A stretch of DNA of 28,826 nucleotides from a virus: positions 1 to 28,826 of the IMG/VR virus record IMGVR_UViG_3300042904_000293; one strand, written 5' to 3'. The position numbers were made by a program, and so were the translations under genes. Below the pieces are notes generated by a model. That model was not told where the DNA came from and did no database searches. It saw nothing but the letters and a program-made list of their open reading frames with translations. Shown in pieces: positions 22,944-28,826 of the stretch; the stretch's first letter is position 1; each line of letters begins with the position of its first letter.

Positions 22944-23375
22944 ATGGCGGGCAAGAGTAACACGCTGGCGGATGCACACCTGAATCTGGAGTTCCGGGCT
23001 GTTACCCGGACCTTCCCAACAAACCACTACATCGCGTTGTTCTCAACCATGCCCACGGATGCGGGCACCGGCGGAGTCGAGCTCTCGGCGGGTAACTACG
23101 CCAGGGTTGCGGTCTCCAGGGCTTCGGGCTCCTGGAGCGCTCCCGCGGCGGGTGCCGGCAACATCAGGCAGATCACGAATGCCGCGATCGTGGACTTCGG
23201 TACGGCAACCGCCGACTGGGCGCCATCAGGAACCCCGTGCGTGGGCTTCGGTGTCTTCGATGCGGCGTCAGGCGGGACCTTCCTCGGTGGTGGCGCGTTC
23301 GGATCTTCGGTCGTGATCCAGAGCGGCAACCCCGTCCGGTTCCCGATCGGCGCGCTCGTCATCGCTGACGACTAA
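22944..23375 (+). CDS. Phage tail fibre family protein (short)
   Basis: A 143-residue protein from ATG 22944, with AGGAGGG at 22928-22934. It matches the short family often annotated as phage tail fibre protein: a starting helix LADAHLNLEFRAV, then the P-x-N-x-Y-I-A-L-F-S-T-x-P-T-D-A-G-T-G-G pattern, GNYARVAV, a strand ADWAPSGTPCVGFGVFDAAS and a final strand FPIGALVIAD. Members are small beta proteins encoded in siphovirus tail-tip clusters and often carry a conserved WG-x-(V/I)-x-x-F-G-(L/V)-F-D-A motif, which is seen here with substitutions. The role is probably structural, at the tail tip; a precise position in the virion cannot be told. Confidence 0.8.
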   Translation: MAGKSNTLADAHLNLEFRAVTRTFPTNHYIALFSTMPTDAGTGGVELSAGNYARVAVSRASGSWSAPAAGAGNIRQITNAAIVDFGTATADWAPSGTPCVGFGVFDAASGGTFLGGGAFGSSVVIQSGNPVRFPIGALVIADD

Positions 23376-23436
23376 GGCAACCCGAAAAGTGCTCGGATAA
23401 GAGCCTCGGCTATGAGCCGATGAGGAGGGAGACCCC

Positions 23437-23862
23437 TTGACTATGCAGCGCCGCCGCGTCCTCTCCGTGGGGGGGGATGCGGTATACGTAGAAATCTTGT
23501 GGGACGATCCCATGCAGGTCGAGCAGCCGGATGAGAGCGTCATCGCGACCGACCCTGATGCAACGTGGTTGATTCACGAGGTCTTCTACCAGAACATCTA
23601 CGAACCGCCGACGGATTTCAAGGTGTCACTTAGACACCGGCTGAATCCCATGTCGTGGATCATCGAGCCGAACACGCCGGAGGAGAGTCGTGTATTCAAC
23701 CCGGGCACGCGGCCAGATATGCGCGACCTTACGGCTATCACGCTCGGCTCTTCGGGTGCCATAGGGGGTGGATTGGCTGCCGTGGCCAAAGTAGCCAGCC
23801 CGCAGCTATTCGCCACCTTCGTTCCCTCTCTGCATTTTCGGTTCAAGCGTCGCCGTAGGTAG
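23437..23862 (+). CDS. Tail-region protein of unknown function
   Basis: A 141-residue protein. I chose TTG 23437 because GAGGAGGGAG (23422-23431) ends five bases upstream; ATG 23443 would be 11 bases away and lose two residues. The middle (DATWLIHEVFYQNIYEPPTD, then VSLRHRLNPMSWIIEPNTPE) looks beta-rich, and it contains a Gly/Ala-rich hydrophobic stretch IGGGLAAVAKVASPQLF before a very basic end, FKRRRR. I do not recognise it. A short inverted repeat (TCGGCT 23406-23411, AGCCGA 23415-23420) lies just before the ribosome binding site and could affect initiation. The gene sits between two fibre-type genes, so a structural or assembly role is likely. Confidence 0.65.
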   Translation: MTMQRRRVLSVGGDAVYVEILWDDPMQVEQPDESVIATDPDATWLIHEVFYQNIYEPPTDFKVSLRHRLNPMSWIIEPNTPEESRVFNPGTRPDMRDLTAITLGSSGAIGGGLAAVAKVASPQLFATFVPSLHFRFKRRRR

Positions 23863-23867
23863 GCTAA

Positions 23868-26800
23868 ATGGCTATTGCTCATAGGGCTACGGAGCAGTAC
23901 GCCGCGACCACGACCGCCACGACGCACGATTTCACGATCCCCGCGTCAGCACAGGTAGACGACATCCTGATCCTCTGTGCGGGGAATAGGCAAATCGGCA
24001 ACGATCCGGCGCAGCCGAGTGGATGGGAACTTGGTTCTATCGACGCCACCGGGGCAGCGCATAACCTGGCAACCCTCTGGCGGAAGTGCCAGGCAGGAGA
24101 CCCCGGTAGTACCGTGACTCTCACGTGGCCGTCGGCCACGGAGGCGCAAGGCGGGATAGTCGCCTATAGCGGTGTGGACACCGTGACCCCGATGGACGTG
24201 GCCTTGGCGAAGATCGTCGCGAACCCCTCCTCGAACACGCACACCGCACCCACGATCACACCCGCGAACAACGACACGCTCCTGGTACACGTCTGGGTCT
24301 CCGGCGGTATCTCACCGTGGGCATCAGCAGACGCGGGTACGCAGCGCTACAACGCGATAGCGACGGCAACGCCTCGGGCTGTCTTATATGTTGACCGACC
24401 TGGACCCGCTGCTGGCGTCCCCTCTAGCGCCATAACTGCGACGCTCTCGGCCTCGGCGGTGCAGCAAGCAACGATGCACACGCTGGCCTTACGCGCAGCA
24501 GCGCCGACCGGGGAGACGCTCAGGCCAACCGGAGTCTCCGGCCTATCGAACCTCACTGGATCGCACACGGACATAGACGAAGACCCTGACGGCACGATCA
24601 CTGATGCGGGCCTGATCGGCTCCGACCCTAGCGGCACACCGCCAAACATCACGTTCGAAGGCAGCGTAGATAACACCGGCAACCCGACGACGAGCACGAG
24701 CGTCACGATCCCGGCTACGGTCAACGATGGTGACATCATCCTCGTCAGCGTGGTCAACGGCGACGGCACGGCACAGCCGACTATCTCCGATAACTCCGGT
24801 GTTGGGAACTGGACTGACAACACCAACGGCGGGGTAGCCAAGTTCCAGGCTGGTACGGCGATGGCTGGGGCGGTGTTCTGGAAGCGAATCACCAATCAGG
24901 CGGTAGAACGCTCAAAGGTAGTCTCGCTCGGCGGCATCACTGGCTCAACTTGCGCGAACCTATCCGTCAGGCGCGGGTGCGTGGCATCTGGCTCTCCCAT
25001 AGACGGGACGCCAGTGTCGGAGGGCAACGCGAGCGGTAACAACACGCAGGCCGGGATCACAACGCTTACCGATGGTGCGGCGGTCCATGTGGTCGTGTTC
25101 TACTCGGACAACACCGCAGTTACTACGAACATGGTTGCCACCTCTCCCGCAACGATAACAAAGGGCGGGGAGATTTACTCCTCGGGTGGCAACGACTCAG
25201 GGCTTGCCCATTTCCGGGAGATCAAAGCCACGGCTGGCGCTACTGGCGCGTTCACTTGGGCACCCGGCACGAACCAAGTCAGTACGTCGATAGCTTTCGC
25301 GCTCAAGCCCGCGAGCTCTCCAGCGCAGACGGTCAACACACAAGCTGATGTAGCGATGGGAAATCCGGTAGGGGCTCTTGCTACTGGCGCGGGAACCGGA
25401 GAGATCCGATCACGTATCCGCAAGAAGGGTACGGGCAGCGATCCACAAGGGCGCATCGAGCTAAGGAACGCAGCGGGCACCCTGCTTGGTACGCCAGTCA
25501 CCGACCGGGCGATCACCGAAAGCGACGCTAATGGGCAAACTGCCAATGCCTTCTTTAACCAGTCGATCATTCTCAACTCGGCAGACGTCGTGCTCAGGTT
25601 CGTTGGTACGGGGGCCTCCGGTGGACTCGCCGAGCTCGTCGCCGTGGAGTGGAATGCACAGATCGCCACAGTCGCCAACGTCGACCTATCGGGAACACTG
25701 GCCGGTGGTGGTGCTGCGTGGACCGGGACGCTGGAGGTTACGGATCTCCTGGCCGGCACTCTCTCTGGTGGTGCTGCGTGGACAGCTACGCCGGAGAGTA
25801 CCGACCTCCTCAGTGGGACAGTGGCCGGCATTGGTGCTGCATGGACCGGAGCGCTACAGGTAATAGATAACCTCTCGGGCACAATCTCTAGCAGCTCCTC
25901 CTGGAGTGCCACGCTGGAGGGGACAGACCTTCTCTCGGGTACACTCGCCGGTGGCGCCGCCTGGAGTGCCACGCTCGAATCAACCGATCTTCTCTCGGGG
26001 ACTCTTGCGGGTGGCGGGGCGGTGTGGACTGCACCCCATCCGGTAATTGTTCCGGTAGACCTCGCCGGCACACTCGCCGGCGGCGCAGCGTGGAGCGGAG
26101 CGCTAGAGGTTACGGATCTTCTCTCAGGTACGCTCTCGGGGGTAGGCGGACCGTGGAGCGGAGCGCTAGAGGTTACGGATCTCCTCTCGGGTACGCTCTC
26201 CGGGGGAGCTGCCTGGTCGGCTACACCTCAGATCACACGCTCGCTCGGCGGTACGCTCGCAGGGGGCGCAACGTGGAGTGCTACGCCGGAGGTATCGCGC
26301 CTCCTTGCGGGGACGCAGACAGGGCTTGCGAGGCCATGGACGGCAGCGCTGGAGGTTACGGACCTCCTCGCCGGCACGCTCCTTGGTGGTGCGCCGTGGG
26401 GCTCGACCCCACTCGAGGCGACCGATGCACTCTCGGGCACAGTCGCCGGCGGCGGCGTAGCATGGCAAGCACAGATAGAGGTTACGAAGTCTCTAGCGGG
26501 TACGCTCCTTGGCGGAGCTTCATGGACGGCCACACCTCAGATCACACGCTCGCTTACGGGCACGCTCCCTGGCGGAGCTGCATGGACGGGTACGCCGGAG
26601 GGTACGGATCTCCTGGCCGGTACACTCTCTGGTGGTGCTGCGTGGACCGCATCACTTGGCGGCGACAAACTACTTGCGGCCACCCTACTCGGGGGCGCGT
26701 CGTGGTCGGCTGCCCTCCAGGTCAGCAGGCACCTTGCGGGAACGATCCCCGCACCCGGCGCTGCGTGGTCTGGTGGTGTCGTTGTAACGCGCAACCTCGC

Positions 26801-27284
26801 CGGCACACTTGCGGGAGGGGCGGTCTACTCGGGGCTACTCCGCGTCGAACGCAATCTCGGTGGCACACTCATGGGCGGAGGCGTGCCTTGGGTAGCTGCA
26901 TTTGCGGGATTCCCGGTAGACTTCTCCGGTACGATGGGAGGAGGAGCCTCGTGGTCGGCCTCGCTGGAGGTGACACGGACCCTCGCCGGTCTTGCTCAAG
27001 GTGGAGCATCCTGGGGTGTGCTTGTTTCGCCCGAGGTAACACGAGCTCTGGGCGGCGTTCTCTCCCCTGACGAATACCACTATCTGGGCAGCGCCGAGAT
27101 CAGCCGGCTCATGTCAGGGTCTCTCCTTGGAGGCAGTCCCTACTCAGGGATACTCGGCCTCGCCATGACTATGCCGTGGGAGGATGCGATCCTCTTCCTC
27201 CAGGTGGCGGCAGCATTCGGCGTCAAGATCGAGGTCGTTCCCGCTATTGGTGCTCGCGTAGCAGTAGGGGAAGACGCTACGTAA
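23868..27284 (+). CDS. Large tail fibre-like protein with about 24 C-terminal repeats
   Basis: A 1,138-residue protein from ATG 23868, six bases after the previous stop. Residues 1-210 and about 235-480 are two copies of a beta-sandwich domain common in phage receptor-binding and minor tail proteins: IPASAQVDDILILCAG in the first, IPATVNDGDIILVSVVNGDG in the second, each ending in HTLALRA or SIAFALKP. A third sandwich follows (about 485-600, ending AELVAVEWNAQ). Residues 605-1101 are about 24 repeats of about 20 residues, consensus L-(S/A)-G-T-L-(A/S)-G-G-A-A-W-(S/T)-A-x-(L/P)-E-V-T-D/R-L, probably stacking as a beta-solenoid stalk. A hydrophobic C-terminus with MTMPWEDAILFLQVAAAFGV ends the protein. 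No catalytic motif is seen. It is probably a host-binding fibre. AT-rich noncoding DNA follows. Confidence 0.82.
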   Translation: MAIAHRATEQYAATTTATTHDFTIPASAQVDDILILCAGNRQIGNDPAQPSGWELGSIDATGAAHNLATLWRKCQAGDPGSTVTLTWPSATEAQGGIVAYSGVDTVTPMDVALAKIVANPSSNTHTAPTITPANNDTLLVHVWVSGGISPWASADAGTQRYNAIATATPRAVLYVDRPGPAAGVPSSAITATLSASAVQQATMHTLALRAAAPTGETLRPTGVSGLSNLTGSHTDIDEDPDGTITDAGLIGSDPSGTPPNITFEGSVDNTGNPTTSTSVTIPATVNDGDIILVSVVNGDGTAQPTISDNSGVGNWTDNTNGGVAKFQAGTAMAGAVFWKRITNQAVERSKVVSLGGITGSTCANLSVRRGCVASGSPIDGTPVSEGNASGNNTQAGITTLTDGAAVHVVVFYSDNTAVTTNMVATSPATITKGGEIYSSGGNDSGLAHFREIKATAGATGAFTWAPGTNQVSTSIAFALKPASSPAQTVNTQADVAMGNPVGALATGAGTGEIRSRIRKKGTGSDPQGRIELRNAAGTLLGTPVTDRAITESDANGQTANAFFNQSIILNSADVVLRFVGTGASGGLAELVAVEWNAQIATVANVDLSGTLAGGGAAWTGTLEVTDLLAGTLSGGAAWTATPESTDLLSGTVAGIGAAWTGALQVIDNLSGTISSSSSWSATLEGTDLLSGTLAGGAAWSATLESTDLLSGTLAGGGAVWTAPHPVIVPVDLAGTLAGGAAWSGALEVTDLLSGTLSGVGGPWSGALEVTDLLSGTLSGGAAWSATPQITRSLGGTLAGGATWSATPEVSRLLAGTQTGLARPWTAALEVTDLLAGTLLGGAPWGSTPLEATDALSGTVAGGGVAWQAQIEVTKSLAGTLLGGASWTATPQITRSLTGTLPGGAAWTGTPEGTDLLAGTLSGGAAWTASLGGDKLLAATLLGGASWSAALQVSRHLAGTIPAPGAAWSGGVVVTRNLAGTLAGGAVYSGLLRVERNLGGTLMGGGVPWVAAFAGFPVDFSGTMGGGASWSASLEVTRTLAGLAQGGASWGVLVSPEVTRALGGVLSPDEYHYLGSAEISRLMSGSLLGGSPYSGILGLAMTMPWEDAILFLQVAAAFGVKIEVVPAIGARVAVGEDAT
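25680..27170 (+). repeat. About 24 diverged 60-66-bp repeats in the 1,138-aa fibre gene
   Basis: Units begin near each L-(S/A)-G-T-L, the first at 25680 (VDLSGTLAGGGAAW) and the last near 27110 (LMSGSLLGGSPYSG). Unit length is mostly 20-22 codons. Some neighbours, such as the pair around 26100-26210, are nearly identical in DNA, while distal units are diverged. Long open frames in other phases here are side effects of the repeat composition. Confidence 0.85.
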
Positions 27285-27298
27285 CGGTTTGATTAAAG

Positions 27299-27331
27299 TT
27301 TATGTGGAAGTTTTTCTTTCAGATATATAGA
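27299..27331 (+). promoter_or_regulatory. AT-rich promoter-like sequence before the possible lysis genes
   Basis: The 73-base gap 27285-27357 is AT-rich against a GC-rich background. It holds TTTATG (27299-27304), recalling the TTTTATG element of the two promoter-like copies upstream, a T-run (27311-27315) and TATATA/TATAGA (27324-27331) in -10 position. No good -35 hexamer at standard spacing is seen. Confidence 0.4.
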
Positions 27332-27357
27332 ATGGTAAGCATGTCTACTCGGGGGAT

Positions 27358-27609
27358 ATGTTGACCGACTTCTCTGCTTATGGAGACCTGCTTCAAAATC
27401 TTGGCTTGATAGGCGTACTTACTATCGCTCTTCTGGGTAGGTATCGGGGATGGTGGGTAGACGGTCCGACTCATAGGAAGACGGAGGAGAGATGTGGGGT
27501 TCTTCAGGCGGAAAACACAACACTCTGGAAAGAAAAGGTAGAAGATGCAAAGGAACAGGGGGAGCTGGCCAAGGCTTACATGAAGCTAAGGGAACAGGAG
27601 AGAGCATGA
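27358..27609 (+). CDS. Small one-TM protein with coiled-coil tail, possible lysis-module member
   Basis: An 83-residue protein. ATG 27358 follows GGGGGA very closely, so TTG 27361 is an alternative start with better spacing. Residues 11-26 (LLQNLGLIGVLTIALL) form one membrane segment followed by basic residues GRYRGWW, then a charged helix (EERCGVLQAENTTLWKEKVEDAKEQGEL), probably a coiled coil in the cytoplasm. Single-TM proteins with a coiled-coil tail often lie beside holins in phages of Gram-positive bacteria. No specific family is recognised. The stop overlaps the next start as ATGA. Confidence 0.68.
   Translation: MLTDFSAYGDLLQNLGLIGVLTIALLGRYRGWWVDGPTHRKTEERCGVLQAENTTLWKEKVEDAKEQGELAKAYMKLREQERA
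27596..27600 (+). promoter_or_regulatory. Ribosome binding site that sets the start at 27606
   Basis: AGGAG ends five bases before ATG 27606. The frame stays open back to an ATG at 27492, but that would overlap the preceding gene by over 100 bases and has no such site. Confidence 0.7.
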
Positions 27610-27872
27610 GTTTTCTTGACCTCTTGCGCTCGAAGCTAACCGCCCGGGGTCAGGATGCGTTGCCGGTCAGCCACGAAGAGGCGAAGGAGGCGGCGGCGGG
27701 GAAAGAGGAATACTACAAGGTAATGAGAAGCCTTGCCGCTCAGGCTGGGGATGCCGAATCCGTAGCATTCTACAGAGAGCGGCTAAGGGTTCTCCGGGAA
27801 CTCAAGACGGAGCTCGAGGTGCTCATGGCGCCCACCTCCGAGGAGGCGGGGCGAGATGATCGGAATGGTTGA
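27606..27872 (+). CDS. Small soluble helical protein of unknown function
   Basis: An 88-residue protein from ATG 27606, coupled to the preceding stop by ATGA. It has a short N-terminal helix MSFLDLLRSKL and a longer helical region KEEYYKVMRSLAAQAGD to RLRVLRELKTELEVLM, with an acidic, basic-mixed end. No membrane segment and no family are recognised. It overlaps the next gene by 17 bases, whose ribosome binding site AGGAGG (27841-27846) is inside it. Its position between two membrane proteins suggests a partner or regulator of them, which is inference. Confidence 0.65.
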   Translation: MSFLDLLRSKLTARGQDALPVSHEEAKEAAAGKEEYYKVMRSLAAQAGDAESVAFYRERLRVLRELKTELEVLMAPTSEEAGRDDRNG

Positions 27873-28485
27873 ACACCTGTGGGGATACTTCTCGAGCATA
27901 GATACATCCTATGTGGTGCTCTGGCTTCTGACTGGGGCCTGGGTCTGGATCGCATCGCTTGGATTTCGAGATGCGTGGCGTGAGTTCAAGGCGACCCGCT
28001 TCAACTATCAGTTCATTAAGGAGTTCGGCAACGGCCGGGCCCTGGTCGCGAAGAGACGCTACGGGATTGCTGTATGGTTCTTGCAAGCCTTTAGCGTTGC
28101 GCTTGCGATTGGATTTGCAACTGTCTACGTCAACATTACTGGGCCCTCTGTGATCTACTCGACGGTGACGCGCCTTGCGTTCATCTGGATGTTCTTTTGC
28201 TTCTGGCGTGCGAAGGCGGGGAACAGGCTTCTGCGTCAGGAACGTGAGGCCGAGGAAGAACGCCAGGATGGGGAGCGGTTCATCGCCAGGAAAGAGCTGA
28301 TGGAGATGAAGAAGACTGGGGATGACACCTACTCTACCGTGCAAGACACAAACCAGATGCTTCGTGAAGACCGGGAGCAGGCTAGTGTCGACCGCGACGA
28401 AGAGAAGAGGGATCACAAAGAAGGCCGGGCTCATCGTGGACTTGATGAAGATGATGTTCGGCACGAGAAGGAGGAGACACGATGA
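27856..28485 (+). CDS. Three-TM membrane protein with long charged tail, holin candidate
   Basis: A 209-residue protein from ATG 27856 (a second ATG is at 27868), with AGGAGG at 27841-27846. Three hydrophobic segments are seen: residues 19-36 (YVVLWLLTGAWVWIASLG), 69-94 (with WFLQAFSVALAIGFATVYV) and 98-117 (ending LAFIWMFFCFW). The remaining 90 residues are strongly charged and helical (REAEEERQDGERFIARKELM and a His/Asp/Glu/Arg-rich end). Three membrane segments with a charged C-terminus at the end of the tail cluster fit a class I holin, but it is about twice the usual length because of the cytoplasmic tail. Membrane remodelling or superinfection exclusion are alternatives. No endolysin is in the window. 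The stop overlaps the next ATG. Confidence 0.68.
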   Translation: MIGMVEHLWGYFSSIDTSYVVLWLLTGAWVWIASLGFRDAWREFKATRFNYQFIKEFGNGRALVAKRRYGIAVWFLQAFSVALAIGFATVYVNITGPSVIYSTVTRLAFIWMFFCFWRAKAGNRLLRQEREAEEERQDGERFIARKELMEMKKTGDDTYSTVQDTNQMLREDREQASVDRDEEKRDHKEGRAHRGLDEDDVRHEKEETR

Positions 28486-28826
28486 TCTGCGTAAGGCGTA
28501 GCTGGCTAGTGATTTTGGCGAGTGTCGTCCTGGCGCTTATCTACACTGGCGCGGCCGAGGCTCACCCGAATACCAGGGGACCGCATAACGAGAACGGGAA
28601 CACGACCCTGGACATCTACAAGGTCGGGAACTTCAACGGCGCTCTCGGCGAAGCGATCGCCAACTACGGCGAGGGTAATCTTGGGAACGCACCAAAGCCG
28701 AGGACGGTTTCGACGCAGGCGCAGGCTGACGTGCTGGTTCGCTATCTGAATCCGGGTGAGGTTGGAGCTGGCTTCAGTCACAGGAATGGGGCGATCGACA
28801 TACTGCGCATCTCCCCGACGAGCCCG
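28482..28826 (+). CDS. Exported protein, 5' part only (runs off the window end)
   Basis: An open frame of 115 codons from ATG 28482 to the window end, with no stop; AAGGAGGAG (28468-28476) precedes it and ATGA couples it to the gene before. Residues 1-27 form a Sec signal peptide: basic MICVRRS, hydrophobic WLVILASVVLALIY, and an AEA cleavage site. The mature part starts HPNTRGPHNENGN and contains FNGALGEAIANYGEGNLGNA, then a TQAQADVLVRYLN strand and SHRNGAIDILRISP. The alternation of a helix and strands after the signal peptide resembles the front half of secreted zinc metalloproteases of the matrixin type, whose HExxH motif would lie beyond the window. That is a guess; no motif is visible here. 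Confidence 0.75.
   Translation, partial: MICVRRSWLVILASVVLALIYTGAAEAHPNTRGPHNENGNTTLDIYKVGNFNGALGEAIANYGEGNLGNAPKPRTVSTQAQADVLVRYLNPGEVGAGFSHRNGAIDILRISPTSP

Noticed and set aside
23406-23420. Hairpin TCGGCT/AGCCGA as a terminator
   Set aside because: The stem has only six pairs with a three-base loop and no T-run; it directly precedes a ribosome binding site.
25175-27070. Long open frames in other phases (298 codons on -, 348 codons on +)
   Set aside because: They overlap the repeat region of the 1,138-aa fibre gene and only reflect its Gly/Ala/Trp codon pattern. The encoded peptides are Arg/Ser/Cys-rich and unlike proteins.
27492-27605. ATG 27492 as start of the small helical protein
   Set aside because: It would overlap the one-TM gene by over 100 bases; ATG 27606 has AGGAG at ideal spacing and an ATGA junction.
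1-28826. tRNA genes, integrase, attachment sites, insertion sequences
   Set aside because: I saw no transposase or recombinase motif, no cloverleaf-like sequence in any gap and no terminal repeats; gaps between genes are all under 100 bases.

Overview
The window is a contiguous stretch of the late structural module of a long-tailed siphovirus (or a prophage of one). All genes lie on the + strand, packed with short overlaps and strong AGGAGG-type ribosome binding sites. The DNA is GC-rich (by eye about 60%), starts are often GTG or TTG, and Arg is often AGG. Together with Ig-like repeats of a style common in secreted proteins of Thermoleophilia/Rubrobacteria and other Actinobacteria, this suggests a high-GC Gram-positive, probably actinobacterial, host. 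That host assignment is inference. No integrase, terminase, replication gene, endolysin, tRNA or CRISPR array was seen.

Head and connector (1-3578): the C-terminal part of an HK97-fold major capsid protein, a hairpin terminator, a small SAP/Rho-N-like protein, a gp6-like head-tail adaptor, an HK97-gp10-like neck protein, a probable tail terminator, a small beta-rich protein of unknown role, and an acidic protein carrying an E3-binding-domain-like motif.

Tail shaft (3578-14144): a tail tube protein with an inserted accessory domain; an intergenic region with a perfect 14-bp inverted repeat overlapping a TTGACA promoter; tail assembly chaperones G and G-T joined by a programmed -1 frameshift; and an 8.1-kb tape measure gene. 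The tape measure has about 1,100 residues of coiled coil with a 25-residue period and a C-terminal array of ten or more 44-residue repeats. Its real start is probably a rare ATT codon at 6036.

Tail tip and fibres (14148-19955): a 1,203-aa multidomain minor tail protein, a 400-aa hub protein, and a collar-domain fibre with an OB-like N-terminus and a run of HxH motifs.

Accessory surface region (19956-27284): two stretches that share a promoter-like element head separate units. The first unit encodes an exported 835-aa protein (signal peptide, carbohydrate-binding-like domain, three Ig-like repeats, calcium-binding type-3 repeat, beta-helix). The second starts with a probably leaderless 107-aa gene, followed by a short tail-fibre-family protein, a 141-aa unknown and a 1,138-aa protein ending in about 24 repeats of about 20 residues.

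Possible lysis region (27285-28826): after an AT-rich gap, four translationally coupled genes encode a one-TM coiled-coil protein, a soluble helical protein, a three-TM protein with a charged tail (holin candidate) and the start of a second exported protein that runs off the window.
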